Shown: positions 51,963-61,695 of the stretch, one piece after another
How positions within the stretch are numbered: the stretch's first letter is position 1
How the letters are laid out: each line of letters begins with the position of its first letter
Notes under the pieces: generated by a model
What the model saw: only the letters and a program-made list of their open reading frames with translations
The model's database searches: none
What the model was told of the DNA's origin: nothing
NCBI RefSeq assembly: GCF_000315915.1
Contig: NC_020185.1
Location: forward strand, 1,984,001-2,048,000
Source: Henningerozyma blattae CBS 6284
Taxonomy: Eukaryota > Ascomycota > Saccharomycetes > Saccharomycetales > Saccharomycetaceae
Length of the DNA stretch: 64,000 nt
Reading direction: 5' to 3'
Made by a program: the position numbers and the translations under genes

Positions 51963-53525
51963 TTAAACTTTCTGTTTAATAGCCTCTTTGCTTGAATTAT
52001 TATTGTTTTGTACACTTGATATTTGCATTTGTAAAGCTTCACATTCATTGTTCAGGTCATAAAGAATTCTTTTTTCAGATTCTACCATTTTTTTAAAGGC
52101 TGATTGTTTCTTTTCTAACGAATTCTCCCAATTTTTGAATTTCTCATTTTTCAGTTCAAATACAAGGGAGAGTTTTTTTCTCATTTCTTCCTTAGTAAAT
52201 TGGAATTCCTGCTTTTGTTGAATTAAAACATCTTGAACATATTTTTTATTAAATATTTGATAGCAAGCATAATTTTTGAGACCATTTGAGTCATAATTAT
52301 CGTAATTAAGAGTTTTGAGAATATCTATTTCTTGTTGTTGTAAAATGGAATCTTGGTCTTCTAATGTCAGGGCTTCTGAAGCTCCTTGTAGTCTTATTGT
52401 TAATAGTTCTGTTCTACATTTTTCAAAATATATTTCAGCACTAGTTACAAAATCAACTAAATGCTTTCCTATTAATAATTCCCTTAATTTTGTAAAATCA
52501 GAATGTTTCGAGTTTTCAATTTCTATAGTTCCCCATTTATATTTTCTGGCACGGACTAACACATTCTCATTGTTTCTAACCATTGTTTCAGAACAAATAA
52601 CACTGAATGGGATACTGTCAAATAATTCAGAAAAACTTTTATCATTTTTATTCAAGAATTGACATGGTTGGATGTTATACCGTTTCAAAATAGACTTAAC
52701 AGTTTCCTTATAATTTTCCAATTCATTTTCATCTAAACAATCTGCTTTTCCAATTACTGGAATCAAATTCACTTTAGGTGCTAAGGCTTTCATTGTGATA
52801 ATATCTAGCGAGGCAACTCCCTTATTTGTTGGTTCTAGAAAATATAAACAACAATGAATCTTATTATCTTGTCTAAGACTTCTATCTGGTTGCTCATCTT
52901 GAAATACTAACCTTCTAGTTTGATCTTCAATATAATCAACCAAAGTTACCCAGGAAAAAGAATTGTCAATCTTACTTCCAAAACCAGGTGTGTCAATAAT
53001 ATTAAGGTTTAAGACTGTTTTATCAAATATCAGCTGGGTTTTATAACTCATGATAGATTTTGTTCTTGTATGGCTTTGTGCCTTGTTTTTATTAGCAGAA
53101 TTATGTTCCAAAACAGTTGAATTGAATAAGGTATTCACAAATGTTGTTTTACCTATACCAACTTGACCTGCAACCATCATGGTAAAATTAATACCTCTAT
53201 TTTGGGTTAGAAGCTCCCTTTGATGTGGAATCATATCAATCCCAATTGAATAGTTCTCATCAATTGTTTTTGTTTCCTTGACGTTCTTTTTAGTTTTCCA
53301 GTCATTTAAAGGTGGTAGATCAAAAAGGAGTTTTAAATTTATGTCTTCAGTTTTCTTGGAATTTATATCCAGCATATCTTCTAATTCAACTTCTGTATTT
53401 TCAGTTGAAAGAGTTTCTCTATGACTAACTTTTGAACTAACAAACGTTGAAGTATCACATGGTCCTGGTGCCTCATAAGAGCCAGGTTCACCTTCTGCTT
53501 TCAGTTTTAAGGAAGATTCTGTCAT
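51963..53525 (-). CDS. SPR3: Sporulation-type septin, SPR3-like
   Basis: The 520-residue septin GTPase is close in length to S. cerevisiae Spr3 (512). The P-loop GQVGIGKTTFVN starts at about residue 119, switch II is DTPGFG, the specificity motif is GKAD, and the C-terminus has a Glu/Lys-rich coiled coil at about residues 440-510. The N-terminal ~100 residues are variable and acidic. Spr3 is a sporulation septin that joins Spr28 and Cdc septins at the prospore membrane. Assignment to SPR3 rather than CDC3 or CDC10 relies on synteny with YGR059W between the ADE6 and PEF1 homologues. I did not detect a sporulation promoter element. Confidence 0.9.
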   Translation of the reverse strand: MTESSLKLKAEGEPGSYEAPGPCDTSTFVSSKVSHRETLSTENTEVELEDMLDINSKKTEDINLKLLFDLPPLNDWKTKKNVKETKTIDENYSIGIDMIPHQRELLTQNRGINFTMMVAGQVGIGKTTFVNTLFNSTVLEHNSANKNKAQSHTRTKSIMSYKTQLIFDKTVLNLNIIDTPGFGSKIDNSFSWVTLVDYIEDQTRRLVFQDEQPDRSLRQDNKIHCCLYFLEPTNKGVASLDIITMKALAPKVNLIPVIGKADCLDENELENYKETVKSILKRYNIQPCQFLNKNDKSFSELFDSIPFSVICSETMVRNNENVLVRARKYKWGTIEIENSKHSDFTKLRELLIGKHLVDFVTSAEIYFEKCRTELLTIRLQGASEALTLEDQDSILQQQEIDILKTLNYDNYDSNGLKNYACYQIFNKKYVQDVLIQQKQEFQFTKEEMRKKLSLVFELKNEKFKNWENSLEKKQSAFKKMVESEKRILYDLNNECEALQMQISSVQNNNNSSKEAIKQKV

Positions 53526-53885
53526 TTTTTTAGTTAGTTATAACTTAATTCTTAAAGTATGAAGGTTAAAAGTATAATCTTTCTGATAAAAAAAAACTTT
53601 CATTTCTATTTGAATTGTCATCACCTTATTTTTTATTATTTTAATTTTTATTACATATATTTTAATTTCTTACAATCAAATTTGTGTCACAAAATTAAAA
53701 TATTCCGAGTTTATATTTATCATGTAATTTTTACATATAAATGAATAGTGTATTACAAAAAACTAAATAAAAAGTCTTTTTCGGATACATACACCTTATA
53801 AAAAAACGAAAATGAATAATAATAATTAACTACCAATATAAACACTTCTATTTTAATTTTTTTAAAATACATATCTATAAAAATT
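53526..53885. other. Intergenic region between SPR3 and PEF1
   Basis: About 360 bp of strongly AT-rich DNA; no feature is recognised. Confidence 0.5.
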
Positions 53886-54977
53886 CTAACGAGGCAAGAA
53901 TCTTCCTAATAAAAGTGTACAGTCAATGAAATCCTTATAATGAATCGTAGCAATGCCTTCTTGATTGGCATCATACTTTCTAAATACCTTTGTGAGTCGT
54001 GTTAACCACAATAAGCTTTCTACAAAGCGATCAAATTTCATAGCTCTTAAATCACTCTCATGGTTAACAAATCGAGCATAACGATCAAACAGTTTTTCAC
54101 TAACCTCAGAGGGTAACACATAGCCCATTTCCAATAGAGAATTGTGAAACTCACCCATTGTGATAGTATGTGATCCATTAATATCATTATCTACATATAT
54201 TTTTCGCCAATACTTAACTTTCTTATACAACGAAACAAATTCTTCTTGGATGACGACACCAAATCTAGAAACACCGAACAAGTCCACGAGTGCTTCAGTA
54301 GTTGACTGGCAGAATTGGCTGCTGTCATCATTTTGTAATATATTTTGTAAATCGTCTGCAGTTAGTTGGCCTCTTTTACGAGTATCATGAGTTATAAATA
54401 ATTGTACGGCAAAATTAGTGTCCTTAGCGTCTTTAGTGCTTTTTGCATCCCGATTCTGACCTATTGAAGACATTTCCTGATGTCTGGAGTTGGTATTATT
54501 ATGAATAGCTGGAGTTGATGCTACAGAGGCCACAGGTTTTCTCGAAGCTGATGGAATAGACGGTGGTATACCTATTGGAGGTGGCGGTACTCGAGATCGT
54601 TGTTGTGGGAACGTTACTGGTGGTGGAGATTGAGATTTTGTGTTTTTGACATTATGTGATAGATCATTAGGTATTTTATGATTTTGGGTAGGCATTTGGT
54701 GATGAGAATGATGATGATTATGATGATGGTGATGCGGTGAGTTCATAGAGGATTGGGTGGATGGTGATGCATGTGAATAATTATCATCTCTTAGTGTCGT
54801 AGGGTTTTGAGTTCCTAGAGAAGAGTTTGATCCATGAGGACTCTTCATATTATGTTGCATAAATCTTCGAAGTTCCTCTTCTTCTTTTTTTTTTTCGCTT
54901 TCTTGCACAATTTCTTCTGGAGTTTGGTATAATTCCAAATTATCACCTGCAGAATAAGTAACTCTTTTCCTTCCCAT
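53886..54977 (-). CDS. PEF1: Penta-EF-hand protein Pef1
   Basis: The 363-residue protein (335 in S. cerevisiae) has a disordered N-terminal half rich in Ser, Pro, Asn and His, including an HHHHHNHHHSHH run at about residues 82-93. The C-terminal half is a penta-EF-hand domain (about residues 190-363). Pef1 is related to ALG-2/calpain small subunit, binds Ca2+ or Zn2+ and acts in polar bud growth and cell-wall abscission. Visible loops such as DNDINGSHTITM and DANQEGIATIHY start with Asp but lack the usual Glu at position 12, so not all hands need bind calcium. It matches YGR058W. Confidence 0.9.
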   Translation of the reverse strand: MGRKRVTYSAGDNLELYQTPEEIVQESEKKKEEEELRRFMQHNMKSPHGSNSSLGTQNPTTLRDDNYSHASPSTQSSMNSPHHHHHNHHHSHHQMPTQNHKIPNDLSHNVKNTKSQSPPPVTFPQQRSRVPPPPIGIPPSIPSASRKPVASVASTPAIHNNTNSRHQEMSSIGQNRDAKSTKDAKDTNFAVQLFITHDTRKRGQLTADDLQNILQNDDSSQFCQSTTEALVDLFGVSRFGVVIQEEFVSLYKKVKYWRKIYVDNDINGSHTITMGEFHNSLLEMGYVLPSEVSEKLFDRYARFVNHESDLRAMKFDRFVESLLWLTRLTKVFRKYDANQEGIATIHYKDFIDCTLLLGRFLPR

Positions 54978-55327
54978 ATTGTCTGATAATATGTTGTTTA
55001 ATATTTTTACTTTTTATCTATCACGAAATCCACAGGTATATATTTATATATATGTGTATTAATAATTTGTACATTCTCCAAAATATTATTTTTATTTTTA
55101 AATGCTACAATTAAATCTTTATTACTGTTAAAGCTTTTCTTTTTCAAAACACGATACGTAGATGTCTGTGAAACTCGGAACTAAAAAGGAAAAGAAATAA
55201 TAACAGAATTGGATCGACAGGTTACAAGGACCCTGAAAGTTCAAAAATGTAATCAAAAATAATTATGATTTATATAAAAATTCCTTATAAATATGTAATG
55301 TACATACCGAGTTCGTTAAATTAGATT
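54978..55327. other. Intergenic region between PEF1 and STE11
   Basis: About 350 bp, AT-rich with TA repeats near 55,040. It should hold the PEF1 promoter and STE11 terminator. Confidence 0.5.
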
Positions 55328-57376
55328 TTATAATATATGAGTGTCCAGCCAGAAATGTTGCAATAATTCTATTGCACTTGGTCTCTTTTGATAATCCAGC
55401 TCAAAAGCTTTATTTAGAAAATCTTGACTTCCTTCGTTTGCCCAAGATGGTATTTCTGGTGTAGTATTGGTACCGATTTTAAACAAGGCTTGCATTTGGG
55501 AAAAATCGGGATATGGGTGGTTACCAGTAAACATTTCAACAACTACACAGCCAGTAGACCATATATCAACTTTCTCTGTGGTTGCAGTTTGTTTTACAAC
55601 TTCAGGTGCCATCCAATATACTGAGCCTTGTAAGGATGCCCTTTTATTGGGTGGATTATTGATTGGCGATAGTTTTTTAGAAATACCAAAATCAGTGATT
55701 TTAACACATCCTTTGATATCAATCAGGATATTTGCACCTTTAATGTCTCTATGAATAATGTTTTTTTGATGTAAATATGCTACCCCAATTAAAATTTGTC
55801 TAGTAAAATTTATGACCAAAGATTCCTCAAAAGGCCCATAATTATTTAGCATTGAAGAAACAGATCCACCTGGGACATATTCTAGGAAAATATTGAGATT
55901 TCCATTTTCCTGTGAAGAACCATAATACGTTACGATATTTTCATGATGTAATTCCTTCAATAAATTCATTTCATGTTGTAAAGCATCAACCATCTTTTTA
56001 TGTATATCACTAGTTTCTTTTGTTACTTTAACCGGGCTAGCATGCATAGATTCCTTAGAGGTCTTTATCATATCAGGCTTTAATGCTACTTGTTTGACTG
56101 CCATAAGCTCACCAGTATTAGCATTCATACCTAAATAAACATTTCCAAAACTACCAGATCCAATACGAGCACCTTTGAGCCAAGCCTTTGGAGCTGATAT
56201 CTTTGTAGGCAATGATACCATCCCCGTATCTTCTTCGTCGTCATCCGTAGCTTCTGAAGAAACTAGTTTAATCATATCATTTTCATCAACAGGGCAATGA
56301 GATGGCTTCTTAACTAAATTAGGTATACTTCTTGCTTCACTTCCGTCACTTAGGCTATTCAATAGTGCTACATCTACAGCACTTGAATGTTTTAATAAAA
56401 TATCCCCAATATTATTAGTCTCATAATTTGGAACTTTCCCTCTTGATACACTAAGCCTAATAGATTGTCTGTAAGCATCCTTTAATGTTTTCTCTAAACT
56501 CTTCATATCAGCTTGAGGGAAATATCCACGTAAATTAGTGGATATGTACTCACTAGTCGGCCTTTGATTAAATATGGTACGTATCTTATTATTACCATTC
56601 TCAATTGGTAGATTATCGGGGGAATTATATTGCAAATTTCTCATAGAAGGGTCCAAATCATGAAATTTATTTGAGTTGTAACCAAAATGGGTAGGAAAAT
56701 TATCGTTCATTGGATATAATCTATTAATTGCACCCAAAGTTCTAAAAAATAATTTCTTAGAAACAGATATAGCTTTTTCACTTGGTGTTTGATCCTTTGA
56801 TACAAATATTAACCTATTCTTTTCTAAACGATCACTAGAATGACATATCGTCACTAATTCGACATCATATAATAAATGTAGAACACTTTTAGTATAATCA
56901 ACAATAAAAACATCGTAATGTTTTGAATCAAAGATGCTATCTCCTTCAGGACTCTTCCCTAGTAAATCAGGCGGAAGTCTCTTTATTAGTCTCTTTTTAA
57001 TAGAATCTGCATTAAAACAGCCATTAATATTCACCTTTTTGGCAGATCCATCATTTAGTATAAATATAACAGATGACTTATCTAGCACCAATTCATCAGT
57101 AACAAAGTGTGGAGCCATAGATAAAGAATTAAATTTCTTAATTAGATCCTGTATTTGATCCACATCATTTTGCTTCTTAGTATCTTTGAGCCTGTTAGCC
57201 TTAATTAGAATATGTAGTCGATCTCCAATCTTTTTAATCCCTATTTCTTGCAAAATCTCTCGATCTAAACTCTTTATTTGATCTTTTTCTTTGATGTTAT
57301 ATTCCAGAAAAGTACCCAAATATTCTTCTAAATTCAACTCTCTCAAAAATTGCTCTACAAACATCTCATTGTCCAT
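55328..57376 (-). CDS. STE11: MAPKKK of the pheromone, filamentation and HOG pathways
   Basis: The 682-residue kinase (717 in S. cerevisiae) has a SAM domain at about residues 7-65, which binds Ste50 ([19 protein letters not shown]...). A Ras-association-like region follows at about 105-190. The kinase domain begins near residue 400 and shows GSGSFG (about 406-411), [10 protein letters not shown] (about 540), DFGISK (about 560), and APEVV. Ste11 activates Ste7 and Pbs2 on the Ste5 and Pbs2 scaffolds. The autoinhibitory linker lies between SAM/RA and kinase regions. Synteny matches YLR362W. Confidence 0.97.
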   Translation of the reverse strand: MDNEMFVEQFLRELNLEEYLGTFLEYNIKEKDQIKSLDREILQEIGIKKIGDRLHILIKANRLKDTKKQNDVDQIQDLIKKFNSLSMAPHFVTDELVLDKSSVIFILNDGSAKKVNINGCFNADSIKKRLIKRLPPDLLGKSPEGDSIFDSKHYDVFIVDYTKSVLHLLYDVELVTICHSSDRLEKNRLIFVSKDQTPSEKAISVSKKLFFRTLGAINRLYPMNDNFPTHFGYNSNKFHDLDPSMRNLQYNSPDNLPIENGNNKIRTIFNQRPTSEYISTNLRGYFPQADMKSLEKTLKDAYRQSIRLSVSRGKVPNYETNNIGDILLKHSSAVDVALLNSLSDGSEARSIPNLVKKPSHCPVDENDMIKLVSSEATDDDEEDTGMVSLPTKISAPKAWLKGARIGSGSFGNVYLGMNANTGELMAVKQVALKPDMIKTSKESMHASPVKVTKETSDIHKKMVDALQHEMNLLKELHHENIVTYYGSSQENGNLNIFLEYVPGGSVSSMLNNYGPFEESLVINFTRQILIGVAYLHQKNIIHRDIKGANILIDIKGCVKITDFGISKKLSPINNPPNKRASLQGSVYWMAPEVVKQTATTEKVDIWSTGCVVVEMFTGNHPYPDFSQMQALFKIGTNTTPEIPSWANEGSQDFLNKAFELDYQKRPSAIELLQHFWLDTHIL

Positions 57377-57703
57377 CGTACTATAAGGAAAGTATTAATA
57401 ATTTTCATACACACAATTTGTTGGGTTACTTACGAATTTGCCCTTATATTTTAATAATTTTCGATTATGTTTATTTTTTTGGTGCCTTCTCCTCTTTTTT
57501 AGAAGTATCGGTAACCCACATTGTTATGAATTATTCACATTCTACTTCATTACTGGTAAAAGAGAAAAAGTCATACGAAAAACAAACTCAGATAATAGAA
57601 ACAAAAATTTCTAGATACTCTACAAGCAAAAAAACAACTATATTCTACATATACACACCTATACACACCGATATACATATATATACTTATAATTTATCTA
57701 ATA
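57377..57703. other. Divergent promoter region between STE11 and the YLR361C-A-like gene
   Basis: About 330 bp, AT-rich, with CACAC/TACACACC repeats near 57,655-57,680. No clear pheromone-response element (TGAAACA) was noted. Confidence 0.5.
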
Positions 57704-57976
57704 ATGAGTAACGCAGAAGATAACCAGCCAACTAATTCAAATACCGAAGGTGGGAAGCTTACAGGCTCTACAAAGGTATATTTAAGGGGAGGAGGCAAAG
57801 TTAAAGAAATGACTTTAGATCAATTACGCAGACCACATACTGTCATTCACAGAGTTCCTCACCAACCTGCTCCAGAAGATAATAATGCAAGTGGCCTACT
57901 TAATACTGGAGATCACAGACCTAACATAGATAATAATACAACAAATGATACAAACTCAACTAACGCTAGTAAGTAA
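57704..57976 (+). CDS. Small conserved protein of unknown function (YLR361C-A-like)
   Basis: The 90-residue hydrophilic protein has a conserved-looking core, KVYLRGGGKVKEMTLDQLRRPHTVIHRVPHQ, split here as residues 24-54. It is flanked by Asn/Thr-rich tails. Position and orientation relative to STE11 and VPS38 homologues fit YLR361C-A (98 residues), an uncharacterised protein. DCR2, the other neighbour in S. cerevisiae, is missing. No function can be assigned. Confidence 0.85.
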   Translation: MSNAEDNQPTNSNTEGGKLTGSTKVYLRGGGKVKEMTLDQLRRPHTVIHRVPHQPAPEDNNASGLLNTGDHRPNIDNNTTNDTNSTNASK

Positions 57977-58113
57977 ACTGAAAAAAATTGATTATTAATA
58001 TACAAACCAAATTCATATTTTTTAATTTTCTACTCAATAACTTCGATAACCAGCGTATTGAGTACAAAAATATTTCGAGATTATCTAAAGGTTATGCAAT
58101 GGTCATCTAAATA

Positions 58114-59496
58114 TCATCTATACTTTAAATATTGCCGTACCTGAATTATGTTCTTATTAAAAAATGACATTCCTTTGACAAAAGAATCTACATTTGATTC
58201 ATTTATCATTTCAGGGAAATATAAAGGGTAGTTTCTGTTAATTAAAGAACGATTACCAACATATTTCATTTGATAAGGCATCGGGATGTTCCAAATTGTA
58301 GTTGTCAGCAAATTAACGAACAAAAGATAATATCCTAAATGGATATTTATATAATTTTTATCTTCATTTGAATGATTCAACAATTTCAATATCTTTTTGG
58401 TGTCTAACAGATGAAAGTGTATTCGATCATATAAATTTTCACCTGAAACGGTGAAATCTCTTATAGTTATTAGTTTTGTATTTGATTCAAATAGTTTTGA
58501 ATAGTAAAAAATATTTATCAATTGTTCAAATCGTAGGAGATTAAATATTCGGAGACGATTATTGATATGAATTAATTTGGATGATTTATTGCCATAGTCA
58601 TAATCCACTTCATTTTCCATTGATGACGTGGATATTACTCTACTATTTAAATTTGCTCCTAAAACCTCTTCTAAGTGCTCTCGTATAGAGTTTTTTTTTT
58701 CAATACTTTCCTTTATTTGCTTAATATACATTTTTAACTCTTGTATATTCCACATTTCCTTCTTATCCACATTTCCAATCAAACTTTCTGACCTATTAGC
58801 GAATTCCTGTTTTTCTTCATTTATTTGTTTGTTATAATCTAATGCTTTATTGAGTTTTAATAAAGAATTAAATGAACTCACCTCTTTTATTTTCATACTA
58901 CTTTTAGATCTGATATGCCCCCTTTTTGTAGAATTGTGAAGATTCAATAACTTAACGTTTGCTAAAGTATAAATACCGTCACATAATTCAAAAGATGGCA
59001 TATTCACACTTTGAATAGCATCTTTATCAGTTATGGGTCTTAACCGATTTAAATCGATCACAATTTCTTTTAAAATACACCAAGTATCTTTCTTACTAGT
59101 TATTGTAAGAATTTCAGAAGGTAGTTTGCAAACTATTTTCAAATTAATACCAGACAAGCTGCAGTCAAAATTCGGTAATTCATTGAATTGTAAACATCTA
59201 GAAGAGTACGACTGAACCTCACTAATATAGATACAGTCACCGTCAAGTGTTTCTACAATGAAGAAACATGGCACTGTCATAAACAAATTAGTATTAATTT
59301 CATTACTTTTTATTGGATTAGAAATGCCTTTCTTAATGAGAGAAATATTATGGATAGCAATAGACTTCACATGTCGTACTCTATGAGACAATAAATATCG
59401 AACCATTATAAATACAAGTATACTTAAGTATTGAAAAACCCTAATTCGTATCTTGTATGTATTTTCAGATGACTTTTTCCACCCTTTGAGGTTCAT
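58114..59496 (-). CDS. VPS38: Vps38-like subunit of PI 3-kinase complex II
   Basis: The 460-residue protein has hydrophobic and beta-rich N-terminal sequence (C2-like), a central Lys/Glu-rich coiled-coil region at about residues 225-275, and a C-terminal domain. This layout resembles Vps38/UVRAG, which directs Vps34-Vps15-Atg6 to endosomes for carboxypeptidase Y sorting. Similarity is weak by eye; the assignment depends on its place between the YLR361C-A and ADE13 homologues (YLR360W, 439 residues in S. cerevisiae) in matching orientation. Confidence 0.78.
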   Translation of the reverse strand: MNLKGWKKSSENTYKIRIRVFQYLSILVFIMVRYLLSHRVRHVKSIAIHNISLIKKGISNPIKSNEINTNLFMTVPCFFIVETLDGDCIYISEVQSYSSRCLQFNELPNFDCSLSGINLKIVCKLPSEILTITSKKDTWCILKEIVIDLNRLRPITDKDAIQSVNMPSFELCDGIYTLANVKLLNLHNSTKRGHIRSKSSMKIKEVSSFNSLLKLNKALDYNKQINEEKQEFANRSESLIGNVDKKEMWNIQELKMYIKQIKESIEKKNSIREHLEEVLGANLNSRVISTSSMENEVDYDYGNKSSKLIHINNRLRIFNLLRFEQLINIFYYSKLFESNTKLITIRDFTVSGENLYDRIHFHLLDTKKILKLLNHSNEDKNYINIHLGYYLLFVNLLTTTIWNIPMPYQMKYVGNRSLINRNYPLYFPEMINESNVDSFVKGMSFFNKNIIQVRQYLKYR

Positions 59497-59720
59497 ATTT
59501 TATAGAAAAAATTGTTCCAAAAATAAAGGCCGACTCTTAACGAACTAAAACAAAGCAAGTTCAAATCAATAATAAACGTATAAATCCCAATATAAAATAA
59601 ATGAAATTCGTTGTAAAAGTCTTATTATTAACTCACCAAATATACACGATGCGAAAGAATACATAATTAGAAATAAAAAATAAATAATCAAATATATAAA
59701 ATTAGAAGAGGTTCGCATGA

Positions 59721-61169
59721 CTAAACACTTAAGTTAATCTTCTTATCATTAATCATATTTTGGAAGGGAGCTAAGGCCTTCTTAACATCTCTGTTTACAA
59801 ATTTTTCGACTTGTTGTGGTGCTCTACCAACAAAAGTTGAAGGTTCTAGTAAAGCATCTAAATCTTCCCAAATTGGCTTAAAGAATGGATCTGCCTTAAT
59901 ACGCTTAATTAGATCATTATCACCACCTTCTTCTTTTACAACTGCAGCAGCTTGATGAGATAGCACTCTAATATTTTCATGAACATCTTGACGTGAGGCA
60001 CCTTTTTCTACCATAGCCATAATAATGTTCTCTGTGGCCATAAATGGCAATTCACTTTGAATTCTTCTAGCAATAACTTTTGGATAGACAACCAATCCAG
60101 AAGATATATTCAATAAAGTTGTAAGTAAGATATCGGTTGTTAGGAAAGCACTTGGCAATGAGATTCTTCTAATAGCAGAATCATCCAATGTTCTTTCGAA
60201 CCATTGAACTGAAGCAGTTTGAACAGTGTCGCTAAGCAAGGAGCCCAAATGTCTGGCCAACGAACAGACACGTTCACAACGCATTGGATTTCTTTTATAT
60301 GCCATAGCTGAAGAGCCAATTTGTGATTTTTCAAAAGGTTCTTCCACTTCCTTTAAGTTAGCTAATAATCTAATATCAGTAGCCATTTTGTGAGCAGTTG
60401 CTGCGAATGAAACTAATGGAGATACTACATCAATATCAATTTTTCTAGAGTAAGTTTGACCGGTGACAGGATAGACAGTATCAAACCCTAATAATTCTAC
60501 CACTCTTTCATCTAATTCTTCTACCTTATCATGATTACCGTGGAATAATGCTAAAAATGATGCCTGTGTACCTGTAGTACCCTTAACACCTCTTAAGCCA
60601 ATATCATTTCTAGCTCTTTCAAAATTTCTTAAATCCCATAATAATTCTTGGATCCATAAAGTAGCTCTTTTACCCAAAGTTGTTAATTGAGCTGGCTGGA
60701 AATGAGTCCAACCTAAGACAGGCAAATCTTTATATTCCAATGCAAAGTTAGCCAATCTGTTAATAACATTAACCAGTTTTGGAATGACCAAATCATAGGC
60801 GTCTCTTAAGAAGATTAAATCGGCATTATCAGTAACAAAACAAGATGTAGCACCTAAATGAATGATACCAGCTGCAGCTGGGCATGTTTCACCAAAAGTG
60901 TGGACATGAGCCATGACATCATGCCTAACTATAGATTCTTGAATTTTGGCTTTTTCCAATTCTTCATCTGTAATACTTAAATGTGCTTTCATTTGTTGAA
61001 TGGCTTCATCAGTAATTACATCTAAACCTAATTCTTTTTCAGCAATAGCTAGATTTAACCATAATTTTCTCCAAGTAGAAAATCTGTTTCTTTGAGAAAA
61101 GATAGCAGACATCTCATCACTGGCGTAACGAGATGATAAAGGTGTACTGTACTTATCAAATTCTGACAT
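59721..61169 (-). CDS. ADE13: Adenylosuccinate lyase
   Basis: The 482-residue enzyme (482 in S. cerevisiae) catalyses two purine steps: SAICAR to AICAR plus fumarate, and adenylosuccinate to AMP plus fumarate. The start is the ATG at 61169 ([15 protein letters not shown]), not the upstream TTG in the same frame. The fumarase/aspartase superfamily signature [11 protein letters not shown] with the flexible catalytic loop is at about residues 284-295. Conserved [22 protein letters not shown] carries active-site residues. It matches YLR359W. A TGACTC site lies upstream. Confidence 0.98.
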   Translation of the reverse strand: MSEFDKYSTPLSSRYASDEMSAIFSQRNRFSTWRKLWLNLAIAEKELGLDVITDEAIQQMKAHLSITDEELEKAKIQESIVRHDVMAHVHTFGETCPAAAGIIHLGATSCFVTDNADLIFLRDAYDLVIPKLVNVINRLANFALEYKDLPVLGWTHFQPAQLTTLGKRATLWIQELLWDLRNFERARNDIGLRGVKGTTGTQASFLALFHGNHDKVEELDERVVELLGFDTVYPVTGQTYSRKIDIDVVSPLVSFAATAHKMATDIRLLANLKEVEEPFEKSQIGSSAMAYKRNPMRCERVCSLARHLGSLLSDTVQTASVQWFERTLDDSAIRRISLPSAFLTTDILLTTLLNISSGLVVYPKVIARRIQSELPFMATENIIMAMVEKGASRQDVHENIRVLSHQAAAVVKEEGGDNDLIKRIKADPFFKPIWEDLDALLEPSTFVGRAPQQVEKFVNRDVKKALAPFQNMINDKKINLSV

Positions 61170-61695
61170 TTTAAAACAATTAATCTTCAATATGGTTCTC
61201 TGACTATTTTTTGTATTTAGTTCCTAGATGTTTAAACTAAATTGCGTTGAAAGATTAGTAGTTTAAATTTAAGAAATGAAAAAAAATTCGCCCTTTTAAA
61301 TTATCTCTATAAGAACCCTGTGTATCTTCAGTGAAATATATATTACATACAAAATATTACTAATATATATTATTTTCTATATAGCACAGTACAAAGGCAT
61401 CGAAAAAAAAATTAAATTATTGTATCACCTAATTCTGAGCAGATTGGAATTCCAGTATTACAATAACCACTCCAATAAAACATGACGATGAACAGGGAAT
61501 TATAATTCCTCTTTTTGACTCTGACCTAATAATTGAAAAAAAAATTGAGTTGTCGGAGTCGCAAAATTTTTTTCATGAATTGCCCATGTTCAACGAAGAA
61601 AAAGTGGCCTTTGGCCCACTACAGTTAGATTAAGCAAAAAGCCTAAATCTTTTTCAAGTCCTAATCAAATCTTATTAAAATATATATATATTTCG
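61170..61695. other. ADE13 upstream region and RSC1/2 terminator
   Basis: About 525 bp, AT-rich, with a TGACTC site and TA-rich runs near 61,340-61,380 and 61,680. No gene is seen. Confidence 0.5.
61516..61521 (+). promoter_or_regulatory. Bas1/Gcn4 core TGACTC upstream of ADE13
   Basis: TGACTC lies about 350 bp before the ADE13 start codon. ADE13 is a Bas1/Pho2 target in S. cerevisiae. Confidence 0.5.

Noticed and set aside
57377..57703. Possible pheromone-response elements at STE11
   Set aside because: No TGAAACA match was noticed.
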